Shown here: piece after piece, positions 28,567 through 37,759 of the stretch | Numbering within the stretch: the first letter of the stretch is position 1 | Layout of the letters: each line of letters starts with the position of its first letter | Assembly (NCBI GenBank): GCA_963713355.1 | Contig: CAVQLK010000011.1 | Span: 310,001-374,000, forward strand | Length of the DNA: 64,000 nt | From: FEN-1219 sp963713355 | Lineage (GTDB): Bacteria; Pseudomonadota; Gammaproteobacteria; Steroidobacterales; Rariloculaceae | Direction: 5' to 3' | Made by a program: the position numbers and the translations under genes | Notes under the pieces: model-generated | The model's database searches: none | Told to the model about the DNA's origin: nothing | Seen by the model: only the letters and a program-made list of their open reading frames with translations

Positions 28567-29687
28567 ACGGATAGTGCGGCTCTGTAAGCTTCGATGGTTT
28601 CCTCAGCGCACTTGCGCCAGGAAAATCTGGTTTTTCGCTGTCGCCCGCGCTGCACGAGCTGAGCGCGAGCGCTCGATGAGCTCAAAACGGTTTCAAGCGC
28701 CTCACGAATGGACGCGGCATCGTGCGGGTCGAAGCTCACCGCCGCGTCACCGACCACCTCTGGGATTGAGCTGGTGTTACTACATGCCACCGGGCAATCG
28801 AGCGACATTGCCTCTAATGGCGGAAGGCCGAATCCCTCGTAGAGGGACGGGTACACGAATAGCTCCGCGTTGCGGTAGCAGTCAGCGAGCACGGTGTCGG
28901 AGCCGTCTACGTGATGCACTTGCTTGGTTACCCGCGCTTCGTCGGTGAGGCTTCGATCCGCGGCAGACCAAGGACCTCCGCCGAAACAAAGGAGCTTGAA
29001 GTGCTCACGCAGCCATTGTGAAGCTCCATACGCCCGAATAAGCCCAGCGAAATTCTTGTAGCCGCCCCGCTTGCCCACATACAGGACATAGGGAGAGTCG
29101 CTGCCCAGAACGTGGGTGCGAAAACTCTCGGGGCTCGCGCTGGGGACAAGCCTGGCGAGATTTTCGTAACCAAGGTGCGTCACCGAGACTCGTTCAAGCG
29201 GGATGTCATAGAGATCGAGCAAATCGCGTCGCGTATGTTCGGAAATACAAATCACGTGATCGGCACGAGCGACCGCCCGTGCCTTCATCCGCGCAAGCAT
29301 TCCGCCCGCTTGAAAATCCTGTGGATGCTTCTCGTGAATCATATCGAAAACGGTGACAACGTTTCGCCCTTCCGCAAACGAAGCGAAGCTCGAATGGTAA
29401 TAAGTCCGGTGTAACACGTCCGGTTTGAAGCGATGCGCTCGCCAAGCGCCAGGCAGAATACCGGCCAACTGGGTGAACACCCTTGCACCAGTACCCCACT
29501 CAACCTTTCGTCCTTCCACGAGACCCGATTGTAGAGGCTCCAGGTGAGTGTTCATGTGGAACGGCGCGACGATGCGAGGTTCGACGCCCGGCAGGGCGAG
29601 CATTTCCTGGGCGAGGCTGGCGAAATAGCGCGAGACTCCGCCAAAGCGCTGCAGACAAAATATCTGGGAATCGAACAGAACTTTCAC
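28563..29687 (-). CDS. glycosyltransferase family 4 (mannosyltransferase-like)
   Basis: A 374-residue GT-B enzyme: FGGVSRYFASLA at the N-terminus, HRTYYHSSF, then YVLYVGKRGGYKNFAGLI and SLYEGFGLPPLEAMSLDCPV with the E-x7-E motif. The GYKN/EGFGLPPLE pair is typical of mannosyl- and rhamnosyltransferases that use GDP- or dTDP-sugars. The GTG start overlaps the upstream stop (GTGA), so a longer frame from 29708 is unlikely. Sandwiched between another GT4 and gmd in the operon. Confidence 0.88.
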   Translation of the reverse strand: MKVLFDSQIFCLQRFGGVSRYFASLAQEMLALPGVEPRIVAPFHMNTHLEPLQSGLVEGRKVEWGTGARVFTQLAGILPGAWRAHRFKPDVLHRTYYHSSFASFAEGRNVVTVFDMIHEKHPQDFQAGGMLARMKARAVARADHVICISEHTRRDLLDLYDIPLERVSVTHLGYENLARLVPSASPESFRTHVLGSDSPYVLYVGKRGGYKNFAGLIRAYGASQWLREHFKLLCFGGGPWSAADRSLTDEARVTKQVHHVDGSDTVLADCYRNAELFVYPSLYEGFGLPPLEAMSLDCPVACSNTSSIPEVVGDAAVSFDPHDAASIREALETVLSSSSARAQLVQRGRQRKTRFSWRKCAEETIEAYRAALSV

Positions 29688-30730
29688 TTGCTGCCGCTTT
29701 CTGCACAATCGAAGAAGCGACCGACTGTGTGCGGGTCGTGCTCAGCTCTCAGATACCGAGTCGCCACCTGCGCCACCGAGAGAATTCGTTCCGGGGCCGT
29801 CAGAATCCCGCGCACCTTCGCTATGTCCGCGGCCGGTTCTCCAGTCAAGAGATATCCGGTGTCGCCGTCTCGAACGAATTCTGAGACCGCGTTGACGTTG
29901 GTGGCGACGACCACCTTGCCCATTTTCATAGCGCCAAGCACGCTGGCGCTGGCAGGAACGACGGACTTGTATGCGGCAAATGGCAAGAGCGCCAACGATC
30001 CTCTGTCAAAACACTCGGCCAAGCGCGCGTCGTCCACGAATCCAAGATAGTCGACGTTCCTCGTGTATCGGCGCCTCAATTCAGCCAAGTACGCCGCACC
30101 GTCCGGATTGATGGCGTCACCAATCACGACAAAACGCGCGTCAGGAAAGGACGGAAGCAGTCCCTCATGCAACGCCAAGGCGTAATCCAATCCTTTGTTC
30201 TTGGAGATGAACCCAAAATACAAGAGGTTTAGCGGCGCCGGATTCGCGTCACGGACATCTTCCGGGCGCAGTACGAACGGGCAATAGTGAACGTTATCGA
30301 ACCCGTAACGCCGCTTGACGGACTCACAACCCTTCCTCGTGAGAACGAAAAACCTGCGAATCGTGCGTAGGTCGCTCGTCCCTATTCCAAAGTTTCTGAA
30401 GTAAAGCTGTACGAACTTGGCCGCCGAGTTCCAGATTCGCCTCTCGAACCTAAAGTGCGGCCAGCGTACGAACGGCGGATCATGCAGCGTTACATCCACC
30501 CTCTGGTGCTTTCGCCGGATCAGCTCGTACAAGAGTTCGATTTCCGCTGTCTGATTGACTCCGATTTCGATGTGAACGATGTCGTCGCTGGCCACTCCGT
30601 CAGCTGCGTTACCAGACCCGACCTCGAGCCTTTCATATCCTCGTGGCGACAGCACCAGGTCGTGAAAGTCGACGGCATACCGCGATATTCCGGATTTCCC
30701 CGAAAATGTAGCGGCATGCAGCTTTCTCAT
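29684..30730 (-). CDS. glycosyltransferase family 4
   Basis: The 348-residue protein has a GT-B layout: FSGKSGISRYAVDF at the start, a TLHDPPF segment, LLYFGFISKNKGLDYAL at the start of the donor domain, LLPFAAYKSVVPASASVLGAMKMG and a VRDGDTGYLL loop. The usual acidic E-x7-E is modified (around AAYKSV), so catalytic assignment is weaker than for its neighbours. Its stop overlaps the next gene's GTG. Probably one step of repeat-unit assembly. Confidence 0.8.
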   Translation of the reverse strand: MRKLHAATFSGKSGISRYAVDFHDLVLSPRGYERLEVGSGNAADGVASDDIVHIEIGVNQTAEIELLYELIRRKHQRVDVTLHDPPFVRWPHFRFERRIWNSAAKFVQLYFRNFGIGTSDLRTIRRFFVLTRKGCESVKRRYGFDNVHYCPFVLRPEDVRDANPAPLNLLYFGFISKNKGLDYALALHEGLLPSFPDARFVVIGDAINPDGAAYLAELRRRYTRNVDYLGFVDDARLAECFDRGSLALLPFAAYKSVVPASASVLGAMKMGKVVVATNVNAVSEFVRDGDTGYLLTGEPAADIAKVRGILTAPERILSVAQVATRYLRAEHDPHTVGRFFDCAESGSK

Positions 30731-30817
30731 GACGCACTAGGGAGCAAATACGCTCGATGCACTAGGAAAGCCCCGTTGGGAAAGCGGCTCGAAAAATCTG
30801 CAACGTGACCAGTTTCA

Positions 30818-32197
30818 TCAAGCAGGGTGGATGTTGGCACGAGCAACCGGCGAATGCGTTACTCGGATCGGGAGGACAATCTCCGCGAGCCACAGCGTCG
30901 CCAGCCCAACCCACATTGCCGTCATTGCGAGACCCATGACGCCGTCCGTGATCATTACGATCAGCTGCATTACGACTACCGCTCGCGCTACATCACCGAA
31001 ACAAGGCAGCAGCGCATCGATCGCTTTCCAGGCGCCGACCAGGAAAAACGCCATGACGATACACCCTAGCACTACGCCAAGCGTCCCCCCAACGAGATAT
31101 AACCAGCCCGCGCCGGAGGGAGCGAATGTCTGGGGGAGGGTTTCGTCAAGACCTAAAAGCTCAAGTGTGTAGTAACCGGCGACGCCGCGCTCGGACGTCA
31201 GCACCTCCCATAGTCTCTCGAACGGCAGCGGCATCGACAGATCCAGGATGATCACGAATTGATCGATCCCCGTGATGCGAAGCAAAACAAAGATCAATCC
31301 GACATAGACTTGCGCAACGGATACGATTTGCAGAGAAATGTCGTAAAGCCGGATCAAGGTGACAATCGGAACGGCGAACAACGCTCCGCCAACGACTGCG
31401 ACCAGCAACAGCAGATCACCTTTGGTTATCTTGAACCCGGCCATCAGCCAGACCAGTGCGACCAGCAATACTTGCGTCAACAGCGCACCGCGGCTCGCAA
31501 AGATCACCATGTCGAGCGCGCCGCTGATGAGTAGTACCGCGGCTGCTAGGCGCGCTAGTAGCGGTCTGCCTTCGAGTTGTGCCCAATAGATGCAGAGCGC
31601 GCAAAGGCAAGGGATGATGATCCGTTTCGCATAAACGATAGCACCGGTGAGCTTGAACGGTAGCGGCGACTCGACGAATTTGCCTTGCGTTCCGATGCCA
31701 AACTTGACCATGAGGACGTCTATCAGGATCAGTGACCCGATCGCGGCGATCAGAAGCACAGATACGGGAATTCGAAGCCGAGGCGGCGCCGTGGCGTAGC
31801 GTGGCCAGCGCACTTGCCCGAGCCGTAGGACGGTGGCGGCAGTTGCGAACGCGAGGAAACCACTCGTGACGTACATCAGCGAAGCCGTGAGCACGGGAGC
31901 AGAGTAGAGCGCAGGCCGTGCGACCGTCGGTACGAGAAAGTAAAGCAACTCCGCGCTCTGAATGATGACCAAATAGCGCACGAAGTATGCGAACACGATC
32001 ATTCCGGCAATGACCAACATCGCCATATCCAGCGACTGTCGCCATCGAAAGTAGTTCGCCGTGATAACCAGCATGGCGACAGACGCTATTGCAAAAAACG
32101 CCGCACTCTGCAGATCGGCCAACAGCACGGCCAGTGTCAGGCCACCACCGATCGCGAGAATGACGAATTGCTCTAGACGCAGCCGCTGAACGCGCAA
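30818..32197 (-). CDS. O-antigen/polysaccharide polymerase candidate (Wzy-like)
   Basis: A 459-residue protein dominated by hydrophobic segments (about 11-12 predicted by eye), with a larger non-membrane stretch around residues 320-380 (LSMPLPFERLWEVL, LLGLDETLPQTFAPSG). This topology, its length and its place between wzx and glycosyltransferase genes fit the Wzy polymerase, which joins lipid-linked repeat units in the periplasm. Wzy proteins share little sequence, so the call rests on topology and context. Confidence 0.75.
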   Translation of the reverse strand: MRVQRLRLEQFVILAIGGGLTLAVLLADLQSAAFFAIASVAMLVITANYFRWRQSLDMAMLVIAGMIVFAYFVRYLVIIQSAELLYFLVPTVARPALYSAPVLTASLMYVTSGFLAFATAATVLRLGQVRWPRYATAPPRLRIPVSVLLIAAIGSLILIDVLMVKFGIGTQGKFVESPLPFKLTGAIVYAKRIIIPCLCALCIYWAQLEGRPLLARLAAAVLLISGALDMVIFASRGALLTQVLLVALVWLMAGFKITKGDLLLLVAVVGGALFAVPIVTLIRLYDISLQIVSVAQVYVGLIFVLLRITGIDQFVIILDLSMPLPFERLWEVLTSERGVAGYYTLELLGLDETLPQTFAPSGAGWLYLVGGTLGVVLGCIVMAFFLVGAWKAIDALLPCFGDVARAVVVMQLIVMITDGVMGLAMTAMWVGLATLWLAEIVLPIRVTHSPVARANIHPA

Positions 32198-32218
32198 GGT
32201 AGCTCCAGGTGCGACCGG

Positions 32219-33532
32219 CTAGCCAACGTTAGGCCGCCAATAGGTGCAGCGCAGTCTGCGCAACAGGTAGACATGCGGAAATGCCCTTATTCGATCGAAG
32301 AACGATCGTCGATGGCGCGCCGTCAGCACAAAGTTGACGGCGGCCAGTCTGTCGCGGAACGTGAGATCTCGTTTTCTGGTAATAATGCGGTAGAGCCACC
32401 TCTTTGCCCCTGCGACGAGCGCATTCATCGACTCATTCCCATGCCCTTCGGCAACGTAGTCTTCGAGAAGCGCGAGCGCGGCGCGCCGGCTCTCTGGATC
32501 CACAAAGCGGCTGATCTCGAGGAGGTTTGCCGCAATGTAGGCCGGTAGGTCGACCGGCGGAAACGCCCTTCCCGATTTTTCCGCTCGCACGGTGACGTAC
32601 TCGTGCGCGATACCATTGACCACGGTAGCCAGCGCGGGGACCGGGGCACTAGGGAATGGCTCTTGCCTGGAAGGCAAATGGCAAATGAAGTCATGGGTGT
32701 CCTGCGAGTGCCGCCCTCTGCTCAGCGCCGCGCCATTGCTGCGATCGAGACCGTAGTGAACGAGAATCGGATCGTCGAAATAGACATAGTCGTCGATCAA
32801 TGCCAACGCTCGGAAGCAAAAGTTGTAGTCGGGCGCGACCGACGAAAAGAACCGGCCATGTATTTCATTCAATCGGTCCATCAAACTGCGGGGAACGACG
32901 CAGTTCAGCATCCGTGGCATCGCTTCTGGAAACTTCATGCGGGAAGCAAGCTCAATTAGCCGGATAGCGGGAACGACGCGGCAGCGGTAGCTTGCAACGC
33001 TGCGCTCGTAAATGACTGGGTGCTCGTAATCGTTGATGCGTTCCAGTGCGAAGGAAACGATCCTGCCACTGTCGAGGCGGACGACGGCTTCGAGCCGGTC
33101 AACGCCCCTCGGTTTGAACAGCATGCGGTCCGTCAAGAACACCATGTGATTCGCGTCACTTGCGGCGAGTGCATGGCGGGCTGCCCAGTCCCAGTGATCC
33201 GTCATCGATAGCGACGTGGGAGGCCGAATGTACGCAACGTTGAGCTTCGATTCCGCCGCCGCGCGGCGGTTGTCTTCGACGGCTTGCGTATCGGTCGAAT
33301 TGTCGGACAGATAGATCTTGAGTCGATCCTTACAGTTCTGAGCTGCCAAGCTACGCAGTGCATTCGCCACGAGGTCGCTGCGGTTTCGCGTCGGTATGAC
33401 GACGATCAAGCCGCGGTACTCATCACTCTGAGTACGGCGGTCGACAGCTATGGACCGCCGTTTGGCGGTCGATGCGTTCAACACTTCCACGGGTTCGATT
33501 GCAGACGTCCAGCGCTCAGCTTGGGTGCACAC
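32219..33532 (-). CDS. glycosyltransferase family 2
   Basis: The GT-A domain opens with LIVVIPTRNRSDLVANALRSL and continues with KIYLSDNSTD. The expected DxD is not clear. The C-terminal part holds VAPDYNFCFRAL and a helical tail. The start is uncertain: the open frame runs to 33610, GTG 33532 overlaps wzx by 17 bases, and GTGs at 33490 and 33484 would leave the catalytic domain intact. GT2 enzymes in such operons add a single sugar to the growing repeat unit on the cytoplasmic face. Confidence 0.8.
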   Translation of the reverse strand: MCTQAERWTSAIEPVEVLNASTAKRRSIAVDRRTQSDEYRGLIVVIPTRNRSDLVANALRSLAAQNCKDRLKIYLSDNSTDTQAVEDNRRAAAESKLNVAYIRPPTSLSMTDHWDWAARHALAASDANHMVFLTDRMLFKPRGVDRLEAVVRLDSGRIVSFALERINDYEHPVIYERSVASYRCRVVPAIRLIELASRMKFPEAMPRMLNCVVPRSLMDRLNEIHGRFFSSVAPDYNFCFRALALIDDYVYFDDPILVHYGLDRSNGAALSRGRHSQDTHDFICHLPSRQEPFPSAPVPALATVVNGIAHEYVTVRAEKSGRAFPPVDLPAYIAANLLEISRFVDPESRRAALALLEDYVAEGHGNESMNALVAGAKRWLYRIITRKRDLTFRDRLAAVNFVLTARHRRSFFDRIRAFPHVYLLRRLRCTYWRPNVG

Positions 33533-35090
33533 GAGTCGACCACGAAAGCAACTTACTCCGCAGCGTCGACGAAGCGGCGGCGGAAAACGCGACCATACAT
33601 GCTCCCCCAAAGATCAGCGTCCCTAATTCCCACGCCCGCGGGATCTCGGTCGGCATGGCATAGTTGAGCACGGCGCCGACAACCGCTGCGCCGCATAAGG
33701 GTGCTGCAACATCCTCCAAGTACCATCTCCTCTTTTCCTCGGGCAGCAACTTTCGGTGCATTAGATAGACACCGAAGGTGAGGTATGCTGCATTGAGGGC
33801 CACCCAAATCCAAGCCGCGCCGATCGCGCCATAGCTCGGAACGACTAGCAAGATTGCCGGAACCAGCGCAACGACGGCTACCGCATTGACCTTTGCCGTC
33901 AGCGATGCCCAACCGTGCGCGAGCTGCAAGTGATACGGAACCCACATCAAGCCGTTGAGTAGCGTCCCAAAAGCCATAATCGACAGCAAAGGCGCGACCT
34001 CCTGCGCCAATTGTGGATTCGCCGTCCAGAGCAAGAGCACTCTGTCAGGCATGGCGATCAAAATCACCGCGCCCGTTCCTACGACTACACTGATTAATTG
34101 CGCTGCTTGGTGATATGCCGCGCGCAGCGCTCGTTGATTGCCCAACGTAACGTATTCCGCAAACCTCGGATAGAAGGCGGTGATGACTGGCGCAATCAGC
34201 AGGTAGAGTGAGCCCGCCGTCACGCTGGCGAGCGCGTAATAACTGAACGACTCGAGAGGCAGTAGGCGCGAAAGCAATAGTTTGTCCAATTGAGTCAGCA
34301 CTATGGCCAATACCGCGATCGCCATAGTCCCGCGTGATGCATCCCAGATACGCCGCAAAGTGGCGCTTGAAACGACGCCTCTCGTCGCTACCTTGTTTAG
34401 GTGCTTGTAGATGACGCACCCGAACGCGATCACCGTGACCAGAGAAACCACCGCCTGCCATAAGAAGAAAGCGCCAATCGTCGGAGAAGCGAAAGCGAGG
34501 ACCAATATGGCCCCCACGCCTCGCGCCGTTGCCATGGCGCTGCTGATGACGTTCTCGAGCACTTGGCGCTGTAAGCCCACCACACTGCTGACATAAACTG
34601 CCTCTACCAGTCGCAACGCGACCACCAGGCCCATCGTTGCAAACGCCGTGCTGACGACATCAACGGACAGCGCGTCCGGTTTCACCCAGCTGGTCGCAAG
34701 CCAATCCGAAAGTGCCCAGATCGCGGTCGCGACGGTTACCGCGACGGCTACTGCGACGGCCTCGGCGGTACGAAGCAGATCCTTGATCGAGCGCGAATCG
34801 AGCGCCCCCACGGCAAAACGCGCCATTTCCCGAATGATCGCCGGCTTCAAACCTGCTTCGAACAGCGATAACGAGCCTTGGAGGAGAGCGAGCATACCGA
34901 TCAAGCCATAGGCTTCGATCCCGAGGAATTGGATGTATATCGGGATGAAAGCCAACGCCATCAGAGCTCGCCAGCCCTGACCGAGGTAGTTGGCGACGAC
35001 GTTTGTTCTTAGGCTCAAGGGTGTACGGGAACCGCTTTGGTATCGTCCGCTACGCCACACATCGGTGATCGGCGCTGCAGCCGGCTTCAA
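33516..35090 (-). CDS. wzx: polysaccharide flippase (Wzx, MOP superfamily)
   Basis: The 524-residue protein has 12-14 hydrophobic segments in the MOP/PST pattern, with NYLGQGWRALMALAFIPIYIQFLG as the first helix and a GAIGAAWIWVALNAAYLTF helix late in the chain. Wzx flips undecaprenyl-linked repeat units to the periplasm. The start codon is a TTG at 35090 without a clear ribosome site; a GTG at 35060 is an alternative. It follows the reductase gene by 16 bases. Confidence 0.88.
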   Translation of the reverse strand: MKPAAAPITDVWRSGRYQSGSRTPLSLRTNVVANYLGQGWRALMALAFIPIYIQFLGIEAYGLIGMLALLQGSLSLFEAGLKPAIIREMARFAVGALDSRSIKDLLRTAEAVAVAVAVTVATAIWALSDWLATSWVKPDALSVDVVSTAFATMGLVVALRLVEAVYVSSVVGLQRQVLENVISSAMATARGVGAILVLAFASPTIGAFFLWQAVVSLVTVIAFGCVIYKHLNKVATRGVVSSATLRRIWDASRGTMAIAVLAIVLTQLDKLLLSRLLPLESFSYYALASVTAGSLYLLIAPVITAFYPRFAEYVTLGNQRALRAAYHQAAQLISVVVGTGAVILIAMPDRVLLLWTANPQLAQEVAPLLSIMAFGTLLNGLMWVPYHLQLAHGWASLTAKVNAVAVVALVPAILLVVPSYGAIGAAWIWVALNAAYLTFGVYLMHRKLLPEEKRRWYLEDVAAPLCGAAVVGAVLNYAMPTEIPRAWELGTLIFGGACMVAFSAAASSTLRSKLLSWSTRVHPS

Positions 35091-35106
35091 GATGCAAGTG
35101 TCGGCG

Positions 35107-35979
35107 TCATGTTGACGATCCGATATGACCGCCGTTGATCTCCTTCAGGATCCTGTCCAGCCGCTCCCTACAACCCCAAAAGGCCAACGGCTCATAATCG
35201 GGATAGGGATAATGACCGAGCTCGAGCTCCATCGCCCATCCGTGCGTACGAAGCCAGTGCTCGACCATGCTGCGAACGGATCTCGGCTGTCCGGAGCATA
35301 TGTTGACAACACCTGCGTCGGCCCCGCGAAGCGCCAAGGCGACTATCGTCGCCGCGACTTCGGTCACCGGAAGGTAATCACGAAGCTGCTCGCCTCCGGA
35401 CATCTTGAATGAACGCGTACCGGCCTGGCCGGCAGCCACGACTTGTGAATACAAGGACGTGGAGGGCTGGTGCTCGCCGTAGAGATAAAACAGCCTAGCC
35501 CACGTCAGCTTGAACGGCACTTGCGCACGCAGGAATTCCAGCTGGCGCCGCAGTGCATCCTTGGCGAACCCATAGGGGTTTTGCGGAATCGTCACCATGG
35601 ACTCGTTCAACTGACCGGACTGAAGCCCATATTCGAAGCAAGTGCCCGCACATACCAGCGACGGCAGACCCTTTTCGATCATCTGTGCGAGGAAACGGTA
35701 CTGAGCGCCGAGATGCGTCGCGAAATGGTGAAGCGATTGATAATTCGGCAGGCCCGTCCACGCCAAGTGAATTAGGACGTCCGAACCGGCGATGCATTCG
35801 ATGTCGTCCACGGTCGGTGCTTCGAGATCCATCTGAAGATGTTTCACACCGGCTGGCAACACGCTCGCATCGGCAAGTCGACGAGATATGGCGGTCGCTT
35901 CGATACCGTCTCGGCGCGCCAACTCGAGTAACACGTGACGTCCGACAAAACCCGTAGCGCCGGTGACGGCAACTTTCAT
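35107..35979 (-). CDS. NAD-dependent sugar 4-ketoreductase for a C-methyl sugar
   Basis: A 290-residue extended SDR with VTGATGFVGRHVLLEL, LIHLAWTG, AGTCFEYG and the catalytic YGFAKDALR pair. The C-terminus (YPYPDYEPLAFWGC) is distinctive and also occurs in a gene remnant at 40832. It follows rfbF, rfbG, an RmlC-like epimerase and a C-methyltransferase in one overlapping set, so it most likely reduces the 4-keto group of the methylated CDP-6-deoxyhexose. That role is inferred from order. ATGA overlap with the upstream methyltransferase. Confidence 0.8.
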   Translation of the reverse strand: MKVAVTGATGFVGRHVLLELARRDGIEATAISRRLADASVLPAGVKHLQMDLEAPTVDDIECIAGSDVLIHLAWTGLPNYQSLHHFATHLGAQYRFLAQMIEKGLPSLVCAGTCFEYGLQSGQLNESMVTIPQNPYGFAKDALRRQLEFLRAQVPFKLTWARLFYLYGEHQPSTSLYSQVVAAGQAGTRSFKMSGGEQLRDYLPVTEVAATIVALALRGADAGVVNICSGQPRSVRSMVEHWLRTHGWAMELELGHYPYPDYEPLAFWGCRERLDRILKEINGGHIGSST

Positions 35980-37199
35980 TGGACCGCAAGCTCCGGAACT
36001 GCCCAGACGAATTTACCGCCCCATTCCCGAATGTACGCGAGCTGTGACGTAATCTCGGCCTTGAGGTTCCACGGCAGGATAAGGATATAGTCGGGACGTT
36101 CGCGTCGTATGTGGTCTTCGCTGACGATCGGTATTCGGCTGCCGGGCAGATATTTGCCCAGCTTGGCCGGGTTGCGGTCCGCTACCCAAGACACCAATTC
36201 GGAGTCGACCGACGCGTAGTTCAACAGCGTGTTGCCCTTCGCGGCAGCGCCGTACGCGGCCACTTTTTTTGAAGCACTTCGCGCCGTCGACAAGAACTGC
36301 AGCAGGTCGTTCTTGACGCGGTCAGCCTTGGCTTGAAAGCCGGCATAGTACTGCACCGTGCGCACGCCGGAGCGCGTTTCGCGTTCGAGGACGTCTACTA
36401 CGCGGTCGGCGACGCGTTGCCTGCCCGTGTCGCTGCGCTGCGCGAAGACGCGAAGGCTGCCACCGTGCGTCGGATGCTCCTCGACGTCGAAAATCTGGAG
36501 ACCATTGGACGCAAAGATATGGCTCACGGTCGTGAGAGACAGGTAAGAAAAATGCTCGTGATAGATAGTATCGAACTGGTTCTCTGCTACGAGCCGCAGG
36601 AGGTGCGGAAACTCGAACGTCGCTACCCCTTCTTCGTGAAGCAGATGAGGAAACCCGGCGACAAAATCATTGATCTCGGGAACGTGCGCAAGCACGTTGT
36701 TCGCGATCATGAGGTTCGCCCTCTGTCGCGAGCCCAACTTCTTGGCCAGTGCCTCCCCGAAGAACTCTTCGATAATCGAGATTCCCTTATCTCTTGCGGC
36801 CGCAGCTGTACTCGCAGTCGGTTCGATGCCGACGCAAGGTATCCGACGGTCGACGAAATATTGCAGCAAGTAACCATCATTCGCCGCCACTTCCACAACA
36901 TGACTGTCCTCGCTGAGCGAGAAGCGCGCCACAACCTCCGCGACATAGCGTTCGCAATGCTTGAGCCAACTTTTCGAGTAGCCGCTGAAGTATGCGTAGT
37001 CGTTGTCGAATAGCTCATCTCGCTTCGCGTAGTCCTCGGTCTGCACCAACCAGCAATGCTCACAGGCCAGGACTTTGAGTGGCAGCTTCCGCTCGGCACG
37101 CGTCAGGGCATTCGCCGTCAGGTACGCGTTGGAGACAGGCGTCGTTCCCAGGTCAACGAACGTCAAAGACAAGAGCGAGCCACAGTGGCGGCAATTCAC
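35976..37199 (-). CDS. NDP-hexose C-methyltransferase (Methyltransf_13/14 type)
   Basis: The 407-residue protein has the three-part structure of sugar C-methyltransferases such as TylCIII. An N-terminal zinc motif comes first (NCRHCG, then CEHCW), next a SAM domain (VVEVAANDGYLLQYF), then a C-terminal Methyltransf_14 domain (VAAYGAAAKGNTLLNYA, ADRNPAKLGKYLPGS). It transfers a methyl from SAM to C3 of a 4-keto-6-deoxy NDP-sugar. The HEHFSYLS segment belongs to the active site in this family. GTG 37199 overlaps the upstream TGA; the open frame reaches 37367 but only the shorter form begins at the zinc motif. Confidence 0.88.
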   Translation of the reverse strand: MNCRHCGSLLSLTFVDLGTTPVSNAYLTANALTRAERKLPLKVLACEHCWLVQTEDYAKRDELFDNDYAYFSGYSKSWLKHCERYVAEVVARFSLSEDSHVVEVAANDGYLLQYFVDRRIPCVGIEPTASTAAAARDKGISIIEEFFGEALAKKLGSRQRANLMIANNVLAHVPEINDFVAGFPHLLHEEGVATFEFPHLLRLVAENQFDTIYHEHFSYLSLTTVSHIFASNGLQIFDVEEHPTHGGSLRVFAQRSDTGRQRVADRVVDVLERETRSGVRTVQYYAGFQAKADRVKNDLLQFLSTARSASKKVAAYGAAAKGNTLLNYASVDSELVSWVADRNPAKLGKYLPGSRIPIVSEDHIRRERPDYILILPWNLKAEITSQLAYIREWGGKFVWAVPELAVQ

Positions 37200-37759
37200 A
37201 ACTTCACTCCGGCGAAATCGGCCGTCAGGAAAGGATGTGTAGAGTCCCGCGCCGAGAGATCGGAGATCAGCTTTGGCCACTTGATCGACAGCATCGGGTC
37301 GTTTGCGTTCAAACCGCCCTCGGCAGAAGGTCGAAACTCGGCAGTATGCATGTAGACCAATTCGCAATCGGCAGCGAGCGTTTGAAATCCATGCGCGAAC
37401 CCTTCGGGTACGAACATGGTGTGAAAGTTATCAGCACTCAGTATCTCAGCGTGCCATTGTAGGAATGTCGAGGAGCCTGCGCGCAGATCCACGGCGACGT
37501 CGAATACGGCGCCGCGCAAGCAACTCACCATCTTGATTTCGCTGTGCGGAGGGCGCTGAAAGTGCAGTCCTCGCACTGCACCTTCTTTCCTCGTCAGGGT
37601 GTGGTTGATTTGAACGATTTGTCGTTCAGTCAACAGGCTGCCTAATTCGGTGCTGCAGAAAAGGCGCTCGAAGTATCCGCGATGGTCCGCAACTGGCTTG
37701 CGCTGCACCAATTTGAGACCTTGCAGCGGGGTATCGAGAATCTCCAGCCGCCCGCTCAT
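37196..37759 (-). CDS. RmlC-like NDP-4-keto-6-deoxyhexose epimerase
   Basis: The 187-residue cupin shows RmlC landmarks: DHRGYFERLF, GAVRGLHFQRPP with the catalytic-type His, FDVAVDLRAGS, and FVPEGFAHGFQTL. It differs from the true RmlC at 48775, so two epimerases coexist. Set inside the CDP-sugar cassette, it likely epimerises C3 and/or C5 of CDP-4-keto-6-deoxyglucose and creates the C3 carbanion site used by the methyltransferase. ATG 37759 overlaps the rfbG stop (ATGA). Confidence 0.85.
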   Translation of the reverse strand: MSGRLEILDTPLQGLKLVQRKPVADHRGYFERLFCSTELGSLLTERQIVQINHTLTRKEGAVRGLHFQRPPHSEIKMVSCLRGAVFDVAVDLRAGSSTFLQWHAEILSADNFHTMFVPEGFAHGFQTLAADCELVYMHTAEFRPSAEGGLNANDPMLSIKWPKLISDLSARDSTHPFLTADFAGVKL